Below are positions 1 through 7,947 of a stretch of 64,000 bases of DNA, piece after piece. Position numbers and translations under genes: made by a program. The number at the start of each line of letters is the position of its first letter. Within the stretch, counting starts at the first letter, position 1. Origin of the DNA: VXRJ01 sp964636705 (GTDB lineage: Bacteria; Acidobacteriota; Vicinamibacteria; Vicinamibacterales; UBA8438); assembly GCA_964636705.1 (NCBI GenBank), contig CAZWUJ010000001.1, forward strand, positions 62,001 through 126,000, written 5' to 3'. The notes below the pieces were generated by a model. That model did not search any database. It was not told the origin of the DNA and saw only the letters and a list, made by a program, of their open reading frames with translations.

Positions 1-296
1 CCCTCGAAGTCGCCCGTCGCGATCCGGAGACGCGCCCCGACCTCCAGATGCGCGCCCTCCGCTACGTGGCCGATCCGGATCTTCGGACCGGCCAGGTCCT
101 GCAGGATCGCCACGGTCCGGCCGGCCGCGATCGACGACCGGCGGATCCGTTCCGCTAGCGCCTCGAGGCTCTCCGGGGTACCGTGCGACGAATTGATACG
201 GAAGACATCGACACCTGCCTCGATCAGTGCGGCCAACTGCGCGCCGGTCTCCGTGGCGGGACCAACCGTGGCAACGATCTTCGTACGACGGTGCAT
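1..296 (-). CDS. pyk: Pyruvate kinase, N-terminal part (cut by window edge)
   Basis: Reading the minus strand from ATG at 296 gives a protein starting MHRRTKIVATVGPATE and continuing through GVDVFRINSSHGT and LQDLAGPKIRIG. These are the N-terminal signatures of pyruvate kinase, which converts phosphoenolpyruvate and ADP to pyruvate and ATP. The Arg of the FRIN motif binds phosphoenolpyruvate in the family. Only 98 codons lie in the window; the remaining three quarters or so lies beyond base 1. There is no clear Shine-Dalgarno before the ATG, but TATACT (minus strand, 305-310) sits 8 nt upstream, so the message may be leaderless. The gene diverges from thioredoxin. Confidence 0.93.
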   Translation of the reverse strand, partial: MHRRTKIVATVGPATETGAQLAALIEAGVDVFRINSSHGTPESLEALAERIRRSSIAAGRTVAILQDLAGPKIRIGHVAEGAHLEVGARLRIATGDFE

Positions 297-304
297 GAGG
301 CGGG

Positions 305-310
305 AGTATA
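305..310 (-). promoter_or_regulatory. Candidate -10 box of pyk
   Basis: On the minus strand TATACT matches the sigma-70 -10 consensus in 5 of 6 positions and lies 8 nt before the pyk ATG. I see no convincing -35 box at 16-18 nt. If it is used, transcription would start at or within a few bases of the start codon. Confidence 0.4.
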
Positions 311-441
311 GGGAAGACCGCGAACTGCCGGCTGCGCAACGCGGCGCGGCTACGGTCCGCCACCGCGAAGGATTTACAATTTAGTCAGGAGACCAGCGCG
401 CGGAGGGGCCGCGCGGAATTGCACGACGACAGGACAAGGGA

Positions 442-774
442 ATGTCAGAAAACACGCACGAAGTCACCGACGGCAACTTTGAGGAATCGGTGCTCAAGTC
501 GGACCGGCCAGTTCTCGTCGACTTCTGGGCTGAGTGGTGCGGGCCGTGCCGCATGATCGCGCCGACCGTCGAAGCGCTCGCCGCGGACTTTGCCGGCCGG
601 GCCACCGTCGGCAAGCTCAACATCGACAGCAACCCGGAGACACCGATGCAGTACGGCGTTCGATCGATTCCGACGCTGCTTATCTTCAAGGGTGGTCAGG
701 TGGTCGAGCAGGTGATCGGCCTCACCGACCGGGAAACGCTGCACGCGCTACTCGACAAGCACGTGCACGCGTAG
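442..774 (+). CDS. trxA: Thioredoxin
   Basis: A 110-residue cytoplasmic thioredoxin that reduces protein disulfides using electrons from thioredoxin reductase. The active site WCGPC is at residues 32-36, preceded by the usual FWAEW, and the cis-proline motif SIPT is at about 75-78. Length is normal for a single-domain Trx. The ATG follows an AGGACAAGGGA purine stretch. A short GC-rich hairpin (7-bp stem, 397-415) lies in the presumed 5' leader, and TACAAT at 375-380 is a possible -10 box. No partner reductase is in the window. Confidence 0.95.
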   Translation: MSENTHEVTDGNFEESVLKSDRPVLVDFWAEWCGPCRMIAPTVEALAADFAGRATVGKLNIDSNPETPMQYGVRSIPTLLIFKGGQVVEQVIGLTDRETLHALLDKHVHA

Positions 775-804
775 TCGCGCCGGTCCGGCTTCCCGCCGCG
801 CCCG

Positions 805-1335
805 TCAGGACGCGCTGCCAGTCATTTCCTGGATCAGTCTGGTCAGGGCCGGCGTCCGCCCGAGAAGTCGAACGTAGAGGGCGAGTTGCGCGCGATGGTA
901 TTCCTCGTGCGCGATGCCGTGGTGCATCCACGTAAGGCGGGTCCATGCTTCACCGTCGAAGCGGCGGATCTTCTGCAGCATGCCAATCTCTCCCGCCCGG
1001 CGAATCGCTCTCGCGCCGGCGGCATGCGACGTCCGCAGCAGGCGGACCAGTCCGGCGCGGGTCTCCGGGCGGTCGCCCGCGGGTGTGCCGTACTGGCGCA
1101 TGAATGCAGGAAAGTCCTTCCGCGTGAAGTCGCCTGCAGGGTCGGTCAGTTCGCCTACCCACATGGCCGCCGTGTCGGCTATGTGCTGGGCAAGCTCGCC
1201 GGCCGAGCGCGCACCCGGTTCTGGACGGAAATCGATCCGGTTCTGGGGAACGCGCTGCAGTTCGGCAATGACGCCCCGGCGAGCATCGGCCCACGACTCA
1301 AGGGCCTCTTCGAGGAGCGTGGTCGTTGGCGGCAC
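805..1335 (-). CDS. DinB-family putative metal-dependent enzyme
   Basis: A 176-residue protein of the DinB/YfiT four-helix-bundle family. Candidate metal ligands are the His in ELAQHIAD near the N-terminus and the HEEYH pair near the C-terminus, which matches the family's three-His site. Members include thiol transferases and many proteins of unknown role, so the substrate is not known. I chose GTG at 1335, 5 nt after the stop of the upstream amidase, because it gives the usual family length. The longer reading frame to 1563 lies inside the amidase and adds low-complexity sequence. Probably co-transcribed with the amidase. Confidence 0.8.
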   Translation of the reverse strand: MPPTTTLLEEALESWADARRGVIAELQRVPQNRIDFRPEPGARSAGELAQHIADTAAMWVGELTDPAGDFTRKDFPAFMRQYGTPAGDRPETRAGLVRLLRTSHAAGARAIRRAGEIGMLQKIRRFDGEAWTRLTWMHHGIAHEEYHRAQLALYVRLLGRTPALTRLIQEMTGSAS

Positions 1336-1339
1336 GCTA

Positions 1340-3007
1340 TCAGACCGTGGCGGGAAGGGTGCGAAGAAACGTCGGCGCCCGCCGATGCAAGGTGGCCTGC
1401 TCGAACGCGTAGGCGATACGAATAAGCGTCGGCTCGCTCCAGGCGCGGCCGAAGAAGGAACAGCCGACGGGGAGACCGTGGATGAACCCGGCCGGAACCG
1501 TGATGTTCGGATAGCCGGATACGGCGGCGAATGCGGAACTGCTGCCGCCGAAGTGGTCGCCATTCACCAGATCCGTCACCCAGGCGGGGCCACCCGTCGG
1601 CGCGACGATGGCGTCGAGATTGTCGGTGTCCATCACCCGGTCTATGCCATCCGTGCGTGACAACCGGCGCGCTGCGGCGCGCGCGTCGAGGTATTCCGGA
1701 TCAGTCAGCGGCCCCCTTGCCTCGGCCGCGAGCAGACGCTCCTGTCCGAAGTACGGCATCTCTTCGGCGGCGTTGGCCTGATTGAAGGCAATCAGGTCCG
1801 CCAGAGTGCGGATCGGCGGCGCCGGAAGCGTATCGAGGTACGCGCGGAGACCTGCCTTGAACTCGTAGCTCAGCACCGCGGTCTCGGCGCGGCGCATCGC
1901 GTTGGTGGGACGGAGATCGATCGGGTCGACAATCACGGCGCCGCGCCCGCGCATCACCTCGAGCGCGTCTTCGATCGTTCTATCCACCAGGGGATGGAAG
2001 CCGAAGGCGCTCCGCATGACACCAATCCGCGAGCCTTCGAGCCCTTCGGGATCGAGAAACGCCGTGTAGTCGGCAAGCCCGCGAGAGTCCGCGTCGGCGG
2101 TCGCCGGATCGCGCGGGTCCGTCCCCGCGATGACCCCCAGCACCAGGACGGCGTCGCGCACGGTGCGAGCCATTGGGCCGGCCGTGTCCTGTGAATCCGC
2201 GATCGGGACGATGCCGGCGCGACTCACCAGACCGACGGTCGGCTTGATGCCGACAATGCCATTGGCGTTCGACGGACAGACGATCGACCCATCGGTTTCG
2301 GTGCCGATCGCAACCGTCACGAAGTTGGCCGACACGGCGGCGCCCGAACCCGAACTCGACCCGCATGGGTTGCGGTCGAGCACGAACGGATTGCCGCACT
2401 GCCCGCCCCGTGCGCTCCAGCCGCTCGACGACCGCGTCGACCGGTAGTTCGCCCATTCACTCAGGTTCGCCTTGCCGAGCAGCACTGCGCCGGCATCGCG
2501 CAGGCGGCGGGCGGCCGGAGCGTCCTCCGCGGGGCGCGAGCCCTCCAGGGCCAGCGAGCCGGCGGTGGTGGTCGTGGCGTCCGCAGTCCCGATGTTGTCT
2601 TTCAGAAGGATCGGTATGCCATGCAAGGTCGAACGCGGTCCAGACGCTTCGCGCTCTCGGTCGAGAGCCCCGGCATCGGCGAGAGCGCCGGGGTTGGTCT
2701 CGATCACGCTCCGAAGCGCCGGTCCCTGGCGATCCAGCGCGGCGATGCGGGCAAGGTACGACTCGGTGATACCCCGCGCCGTCCGTTCGCCCGACGCCAT
2801 CGCGGAGGCGAGGGCGTCGATGGTCACCTCGTCCAGTTCGAATGAGGCCGCCGCAAACGCATCGGATCCCATCGCCGGCGCCTCGGAGCGATCGCTGCCC
2901 TGCGTGGCCGCAGTCGAAGCGACGTCGCGCCCGCAAGCCGCCCCGCCCGCAACCACCGCCCCGCCCGCCAGCGCCGCTCCGGAACGGAGGAATGTACGTC
3001 GATCCAT
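1340..3007 (-). CDS. Tat-exported amidase (amidase signature family)
   Basis: A 555-residue amidase signature enzyme that hydrolyses an amide bond by a Ser-cisSer-Lys triad. The Lys is in ILLKDNIG, the cis-Ser region is GSSSGSGAAVSANF, and the nucleophile Ser follows in ETDGSIVCPS. The N-terminus MDRRTFLRSGAALAGG is a twin-arginine signal, and AGGAAC might serve as a lipobox, so the enzyme is likely periplasmic or membrane-anchored. Start: ATG at 3007, with an in-frame GTG at 3013 as alternative. The DUF2911 gene ends 24 nt upstream and the DinB gene starts 5 nt downstream. Exported amidases of this kind act on small amides or peptides; the substrate cannot be read from sequence. Confidence 0.9.
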   Translation of the reverse strand: MDRRTFLRSGAALAGGAVVAGGAACGRDVASTAATQGSDRSEAPAMGSDAFAAASFELDEVTIDALASAMASGERTARGITESYLARIAALDRQGPALRSVIETNPGALADAGALDREREASGPRSTLHGIPILLKDNIGTADATTTTAGSLALEGSRPAEDAPAARRLRDAGAVLLGKANLSEWANYRSTRSSSGWSARGGQCGNPFVLDRNPCGSSSGSGAAVSANFVTVAIGTETDGSIVCPSNANGIVGIKPTVGLVSRAGIVPIADSQDTAGPMARTVRDAVLVLGVIAGTDPRDPATADADSRGLADYTAFLDPEGLEGSRIGVMRSAFGFHPLVDRTIEDALEVMRGRGAVIVDPIDLRPTNAMRRAETAVLSYEFKAGLRAYLDTLPAPPIRTLADLIAFNQANAAEEMPYFGQERLLAAEARGPLTDPEYLDARAAARRLSRTDGIDRVMDTDNLDAIVAPTGGPAWVTDLVNGDHFGGSSSAFAAVSGYPNITVPAGFIHGLPVGCSFFGRAWSEPTLIRIAYAFEQATLHRRAPTFLRTLPATV

Positions 3008-3031
3008 CGCCACGTTCTACGGCACGGAACG

Positions 3032-3619
3032 CTATGGCACCGAAATGTCGAACGGGATGTACGTCTCGCCCCAGTGCAGGCGAAGTTCGGCGTCCTTCCT
3101 CTCTACCTCGGCGAAGTAGAAGGCAAGCGTCTCCATGTGCGCGCCGAAGCTGGGTGTCGCCATGAAGCGGAGCGCGTCAAGCTCTTCGCCCGGGTACGGC
3201 GTGTGGTAGACGTCCGCGGCGCTACTGAAGATGATTGTCCACCGGTTTGGCTCGGGAATTGCCCACAGGCTGTACTTCCCGGCCGGAAGCGCGTTGCCGT
3301 TGATGGTGACATCACGGCTGAAGGCAATTGCGGTAGCGTCGTTTGCGCCCGGATTCCAGACCTCGCCAAACGGGACGATGCCGCCGAACAGCTCCCGTCC
3401 GCGAGCGACCGGGCGGTCGTACGTGACGGCGATCTCGGTGTTCGCCACCTCCTGCCAGACCGACCCGCTCTGGCTCGGCTTGACCTCGTCGACCGGGATG
3501 ATGGGAAGATCCGTTGCGGCCGCATCCCCCCCCGCCGACGCACTCCCCGGGGAGTCGCCGCCACCGCACGCGGAGAGCGCGGCTACCAGACCCATCGCGA
3601 TTGCAACGCGCTTGGTCAT
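3032..3619 (-). CDS. DUF2911 lipoprotein
   Basis: A 195-residue protein with a lipoprotein signal (MTKRVAIAMGLVAALSACGGG, Cys at about 18). The rest matches the DUF2911 pattern: a beta-rich region with YDRP near the front, GxVPFGEVWNPGAN, then LPAGKYSLWAIP and a C-terminal WGETYIPFDI. The family is common in Bacteroidetes and Acidobacteria and has no known function. A purine-rich AAAGGAG precedes the ATG and TAGACT lies further upstream as a possible -10. It heads the run DUF2911, amidase, DinB on the minus strand. Confidence 0.88.
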   Translation of the reverse strand: MTKRVAIAMGLVAALSACGGGDSPGSASAGGDAAATDLPIIPVDEVKPSQSGSVWQEVANTEIAVTYDRPVARGRELFGGIVPFGEVWNPGANDATAIAFSRDVTINGNALPAGKYSLWAIPEPNRWTIIFSSAADVYHTPYPGEELDALRFMATPSFGAHMETLAFYFAEVERKDAELRLHWGETYIPFDISVP

Positions 3620-3696
3620 CAGTTGCTCCTTTCCGACCGGCTCAGTCTACCCTGTCTGCGGGCGATGGGCTTGGCACCCATCCGCCGGCAGCGTGG

Positions 3697-5286
3697 TCAG
3701 CGTCGGGGAACCTTCTCCTCGGCCATTGCCGTGCGGTAGGCAAACACTGCGGCGACGATGGCCATCTGGCGCAGGTCTTCCGGTTGGACGCGGTCGGTGA
3801 AATCCATGTTGGAGTGGTGCGTGCGCGAGTTGTACTCAAGGCGGTCCTGGATGAACTGGAAACCGGGCAGGCCGGCGCGATCGAACGGCAAGTGGTCGGT
3901 CCCCTGCGTGGAGCGCAGACCGATCGTGGTGACGCCGAGATCGGCAAGGTCACGCATCCATTCCCGGAACAACGGCGCCGCTTCGTCATGGCCCTGGAGC
4001 CAGATGCCACGAATGCGCCCCGCGCCATTGTCGAGGTTGTAGTAGGCGGAAAGCTCGCCGTGACGCGGTCTTTGTGAACCTGCGTTCCCACCACCGTAGT
4101 GGCGTGCCACGTAGGCCCGCGACCCCAGCAGCCCTTCCTCTTCGCCTCCCCATAGGGCAACCCGGATCGTACGACGCGGGCGCGCGCCTATCGCCTGCAG
4201 GATGCGCGCTGCCTCCATCATCGCCGCCACGCCGGCCGCATTGTCGGTGGCGCCCGTTGCGGCATGCGTCGAATCGAGGTGCGCACCCAGGATTACGACT
4301 TCGTCCGCGAGATCGGTTCCGGTTATCTCGCCGATGAGATTAAAGCCGTTCGGGCGTGCTTCGTCATGGAAACGGGTCGTGATGTTGATCTCTACGGCCA
4401 CCGGAAGACCCATGTCGACGAGCCGCGCCATCCGGTTGTAATGCTCTACGGCGATCGTAGCCGTCGGGACGGTGGAGGGTGCGTTTGCCACACGTGATCC
4501 GCCGGCTCCAACGAAGACGGTCCCGCCGTCGGTCCGCTGAGTCGGCCAGGCGAGATCGCTGCCGAGCGGCCCGCCACCGACGAGGCGGGCAACGTCGCTG
4601 CCCCGATCGAGCACCGCCACGACCCCCTCTTCGACGAGGTACTCATGAAGCGCGGCATTGAGGCGGGGACCGGTGCCGCCGCTGCCCAGGGCCTCCTCTC
4701 TTCCGGGCCTGGCCGCGCGGGCGAGAAGCTCGTCGTCCATTCGAAGGACGACGTCCCCCTCGAGCATCGCCACCTCGCGTTCCGGTTGCAGAAGGACCAC
4801 CTTGCCCCGGAGCGTACCGCGGGCGCGAGTGCGCCCTGCCGCGGAATCGAGGTCGACCCGAGCCACTTCCGCCGTCACCGTTCCGGCCGTACTCGGGGTC
4901 CACGCACGCGGATAGCCGATGATCGGCATCACCTGAGGCTCGACCATGTGGGCGTGGAACCGCTCGAGCGACCAGCCGCGGCCGTACGCAAAGCGCTCCT
5001 CATGCACGTCGAGACCCCACGACCGCATCCGTTCCGCCGCCCAGGCGCCTGCCGCCTCGATAGCGGGGGTGCCGGTCACGCGCGGGCCGTAGACATCGCT
5101 CAGCCACCGGACGATAGTCATGGCCTCCGACCGGTCGGCGCCCTCGGTTCGAATCGCGCGGACGACGTCGGCGTCGCCAGTGCCGGGATCTTGTCCGCGA
5201 AGCGCCGGTGTCGCTGTCGCAATGGCTGCGGCGAAGGCAAGCGACGCGGTGAGCGTCCGCGCAGCGTTACCGGCGATGGTCGGCAC
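3697..5286 (-). CDS. Secreted M28-family metallopeptidase
   Basis: About 529 residues. The signal peptide (TIAGNAARTLTASLAFAAA) is followed by a PA-like insert and an M28 zinc aminopeptidase/carboxypeptidase domain. The zinc-binding pattern is visible: LGAHLDS, then TDNAAGVAAMMEAARIL, WGGEEEGLLGS, and the late His in THHSNMD. The family removes N- or C-terminal residues from peptides outside the cytoplasm. I chose GTG at 5286 because it places the signal peptide at the N-terminus; the frame stays open to 5727, but that part is the antisense of the next gene. It lies 17 nt downstream of the hypothetical gene at 5304-5795. Confidence 0.88.
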   Translation of the reverse strand: MPTIAGNAARTLTASLAFAAAIATATPALRGQDPGTGDADVVRAIRTEGADRSEAMTIVRWLSDVYGPRVTGTPAIEAAGAWAAERMRSWGLDVHEERFAYGRGWSLERFHAHMVEPQVMPIIGYPRAWTPSTAGTVTAEVARVDLDSAAGRTRARGTLRGKVVLLQPEREVAMLEGDVVLRMDDELLARAARPGREEALGSGGTGPRLNAALHEYLVEEGVVAVLDRGSDVARLVGGGPLGSDLAWPTQRTDGGTVFVGAGGSRVANAPSTVPTATIAVEHYNRMARLVDMGLPVAVEINITTRFHDEARPNGFNLIGEITGTDLADEVVILGAHLDSTHAATGATDNAAGVAAMMEAARILQAIGARPRRTIRVALWGGEEEGLLGSRAYVARHYGGGNAGSQRPRHGELSAYYNLDNGAGRIRGIWLQGHDEAAPLFREWMRDLADLGVTTIGLRSTQGTDHLPFDRAGLPGFQFIQDRLEYNSRTHHSNMDFTDRVQPEDLRQMAIVAAVFAYRTAMAEEKVPRR

Positions 5287-5303
5287 GGAAGCTATCCGCC
5301 TGA

Positions 5304-5795
5304 CTAGCCGGTCGGTCTCGGGGACGAAACCATGCCGGTGGCGTCGATATCGAAGAACATGCCGCCGGTGGCCGGGTCCACCGTTTCGATTGGCGTGCCG
5401 TTGATACTGACCCCGGCGGTGACGCGGCCGTTGCCAACCGGGTTGCGCCGGCACTCGTTCCGATCGCGCACCGTGAACGAATTCGTGACGCCGACGGGCA
5501 CGTCGTTGAAGCTGATCTCGAAGGTGTTGGGAGCCGTCTCGACTAGCGGAATCGTCTGGAAGTTCCGCCAACTCGGCTGGACATTCGTGACCTGACCCAT
5601 GCGCTCGAGGCAGCCGCTGAAATCTGCGGCCTGCCCGGGCGGCGGTTCGGCGGCCGGCCGACTGACGAAGACCAGACGCGCGGTCGCGAGCTGGGTCGGC
5701 TGCAACCCGCGCGGGCCCTGCCCGCAATCGCTCGCCATTGACGCCACGGCGGCGACGAGCAGCGGTACGAAACGAAGCAGAGGATGGCGCATCAT
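5304..5795 (-). CDS. Secreted protein of unknown function
   Basis: A 163-residue protein I do not recognise. It begins MMRHPLLRFVPLLVAAVASMAS, a signal peptide with no good lipobox (Asp precedes the Cys). The mature part has three or four Cys and a beta-rich composition with conserved-looking stretches NVQPSWRNFQTIPLVE and TFEISFNDVPVG. The open frame extends to 6248, but that extension is antisense to the EF-hand gene, so I start at ATG 5795 (second ATG at 5792). It is followed by the M28 peptidase in the same direction and may be co-expressed with it. Confidence 0.7.
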   Translation of the reverse strand: MMRHPLLRFVPLLVAAVASMASDCGQGPRGLQPTQLATARLVFVSRPAAEPPPGQAADFSGCLERMGQVTNVQPSWRNFQTIPLVETAPNTFEISFNDVPVGVTNSFTVRDRNECRRNPVGNGRVTAGVSINGTPIETVDPATGGMFFDIDATGMVSSPRPTG

Positions 5796-5931
5796 GGGAT
5801 TCCGGCAGGGCGTCTCAACTACAGCATAGCGGATAGGGACCGATTGCAGACATGCCGGCTCACACATGTCGAGTCGCCCGCGCCTTTCGATGCCGAGAAT
5901 GAGGGACACGCAACCAGAGTGTCGCGCGAGC

Positions 5932-5960
5932 TTGTCCCACCATCCCGCGCGGTATATAAA
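5932..5960 (+). promoter_or_regulatory. Sigma-70-like promoter of the EF-hand gene
   Basis: TTGTCC at 5932-5937, 17 nt, then TATAAA at 5955-5960. It lies about 60 nt before the ATG at 6019, which has a strong AAGGAGG ribosome site, so this gene has an ordinary leader. Confidence 0.55.
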
Positions 5961-6018
5961 CCCAATGGCGATTCCCCGGATCCGGCCGCAAGGCGACCCC
6001 GAACGAAGGAGGCAGCTG

Positions 6019-6663
6019 ATGACACGAGCAACCTGGATCGGCATCCTGAGCCTGGCGCTGGCCCTTGTCGCGTTCGCAGGTGTGCAACAGGCGGAAGCAC
6101 AAGCCCACAACCACATCGGCCATGTCGCCGACAGGTGGAACGACACTCCGGACATGGTTGGTCTGCTACCCGCGGCCATCGCCGAGGCGCGTATCGCGGC
6201 GCAGCACGCCGGATTGGCGGGACGGGACCCGAGCGACCTCGACGCCATGAAGCGGCATACCGCGCATGTGCTCCACGCCGTCGACCCGTCCCAGATCGAG
6301 AACGGCCCCGGCGCCGGCTACGGCGTGAAGCAGGCGGCCGAAGGCGCAGCCAAGCACATCATGGCGGCGGCCAACTCCGATGACGCGTCGGATGCAGTCA
6401 AGACGCACGCCGAGCACGTCGCAACCTCGGCGCACAACACCGTTGCTCGAGCAGACGAGATCGTCATGCTGGCGCAGAAGATCGATGCGGCCACGTCGGC
6501 TGGCGACGCCGCGGACCTGGTCGCCGAGTTGAACGACCTCGCCCAGGCCTTACTCGCCGGCGTCGATGCCAACAGTGACGGACGCACCGGGTGGCAGGAA
6601 GGCGGCCTCGAAACTGCGGAGACGCACCTCAACCTGATGAAGAACGCGGAGGGACTGCAGTAG
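6019..6663 (+). CDS. Exported helical protein with an EF-hand loop
   Basis: A 214-residue protein with a clear signal peptide (MTRATWIGILSLALALVAFAG, cleavage near AEAQA). The mature part is Ala/His/Asp-rich and almost entirely helical, with repeated AEH/AAQH/KTHAEHV patterns. Near the C-terminus, residues 183-194 (DANSDGRTGWQE) form a canonical EF-hand calcium loop with D1, N3, D5, G6 and E12. The start is fixed by AAGGAGG 8 nt upstream; the earlier in-frame ATG at 5866 lies before the promoter. The function is unknown. The His-rich helices suggest possible metal or haem contact, but that is inference. Confidence 0.75.
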   Translation: MTRATWIGILSLALALVAFAGVQQAEAQAHNHIGHVADRWNDTPDMVGLLPAAIAEARIAAQHAGLAGRDPSDLDAMKRHTAHVLHAVDPSQIENGPGAGYGVKQAAEGAAKHIMAAANSDDASDAVKTHAEHVATSAHNTVARADEIVMLAQKIDAATSAGDAADLVAELNDLAQALLAGVDANSDGRTGWQEGGLETAETHLNLMKNAEGLQ

Positions 6664-6666
6664 CGG

Positions 6667-7932
6667 TCAGTCTTCGGCGTAGAGGCCGCTCAGGCGGTAC
6701 TCGGGACGCGCCTTCAACCAGGCCGCTATCCGGTCGCTTCGCGTGACCGCTTCCGCGATGAACGCGACGGCGTCCGCCAGACGCTCATCGGGCTCGGCAC
6801 AGCTCAACCGCAGGAATCCGGCGCCCGCGGAGCCGAAGCACTCGCCGCCGAGGCAGGCGACGCCCTTGTCGTCGTCCGCTCCTTCCAGCAGGTACAGCGC
6901 CAGCCCGTGCGACGTGATGGCGTGCTTGTTGCAGATCGGTTTGACGGACGGGAAGACGTAGAAGGTTCCGCCGGGTGAGAGGCATTCGACGCCATCAATC
7001 GTGTTGAGGCCCTCGACCAACAGCACTACTTTCCGCCGGAAATCATCCATCCGCTCGTCCCGCACCACCTGGTCCGCCGCCATGGCAGCCATTCCCGCCC
7101 GCTGCACGAACGGCGGAACGCACGACAGCGACGTGTTGGCGAACAGGCCGAACTTCTCGATCGCGGGCGCACTCCCAACCGCGAAGCCGAGCCGCCAGCC
7201 GCTCATGCTGAAGGACTTGCTGAACGTGTAGGCCGCGATGCACTGATCGAACATTCCCGGCTGCGCCAGCAAGGAGTGGTGCCGCCCCCTCCAGACCATC
7301 GCGTCGTACGGCTCGTCGCTGAAGACCGCCACGTCTCGACCGCGGATCAATCGCGCCAACTGCTCGAGATCGTCCAGCGTCGCTATACCCCCGGTCGGGT
7401 TGTGCGGAGAGTTCAGGATGATGGCCTTCGGGCTCGGGTCCTCCGCCAGGAACCGTTCGACTTCATTCAGTTCGGGACGAAAGTCACGCGACGCGCGCAG
7501 CCTGGAAATCACCGTCCGTCCGCCACGCCGCTGTACGTTCGCGGGATAGGTTGGAAAGTGCGGACTGAAGATCAGGACGCCGTCGTTCGGATTGACGAAC
7601 GCCTCGCAGAAGAACTGCTCGAAGATCTTGGCGCCGGGTCCCGCAACGACGTTGTCGGCGGTCGCCGACAACCCGTACTCGCGGTTGACGTAGGCCGCCG
7701 CGGCAGCACGAAACTCCGGCAGACCGAGAGACGGACCGTAACGCGTCTCTCCCGCCCGGAGTGCCGCGATGCCGGCTTCGAGGGCGGACGGCGAGGTCGG
7801 AAACGGGCTGTCGCCAATCTCCAGTTCGACTACGTCCTTGCCCGCGGCAATCAACCGCTTCGCTGCGGCGAGGACGGCGAACGCAGTCTCCCCCTGCACG
7901 GTGGAGGCGAAGGTGGAGAAGGTGGCGGCCAT
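6667..7932 (-). CDS. PLP-dependent class I/II aminotransferase
   Basis: A 421-residue fold-type I aminotransferase. The cofactor lysine is in TFSKSFSMSGWRLGF. The aspartate that pairs with the pyridine nitrogen is in FSDEPYD, and the phosphate/substrate contacts are in SPHNPTGG and the C-terminal FLRLSCAEP. The amino donor and acceptor cannot be named. It ends the minus-strand run E1, E2, aminotransferase (E2 stops 15 nt upstream), so it may feed a 2-oxoacid to the dehydrogenase. It could in principle replace the missing HisC of the histidine operon, but nothing in its sequence supports that in particular. Confidence 0.88.
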   Translation of the reverse strand: MAATFSTFASTVQGETAFAVLAAAKRLIAAGKDVVELEIGDSPFPTSPSALEAGIAALRAGETRYGPSLGLPEFRAAAAAYVNREYGLSATADNVVAGPGAKIFEQFFCEAFVNPNDGVLIFSPHFPTYPANVQRRGGRTVISRLRASRDFRPELNEVERFLAEDPSPKAIILNSPHNPTGGIATLDDLEQLARLIRGRDVAVFSDEPYDAMVWRGRHHSLLAQPGMFDQCIAAYTFSKSFSMSGWRLGFAVGSAPAIEKFGLFANTSLSCVPPFVQRAGMAAMAADQVVRDERMDDFRRKVVLLVEGLNTIDGVECLSPGGTFYVFPSVKPICNKHAITSHGLALYLLEGADDDKGVACLGGECFGSAGAGFLRLSCAEPDERLADAVAFIAEAVTRSDRIAAWLKARPEYRLSGLYAED

Positions 7933-7947
7933 CGAAACCGGGCGATC

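Noticed and set aside
6667..7932. hisC assignment of the aminotransferase
   Set aside because: Longer than HisC, not in the operon, and coupled to a dehydrogenase cluster; no HisC-specific feature seen.
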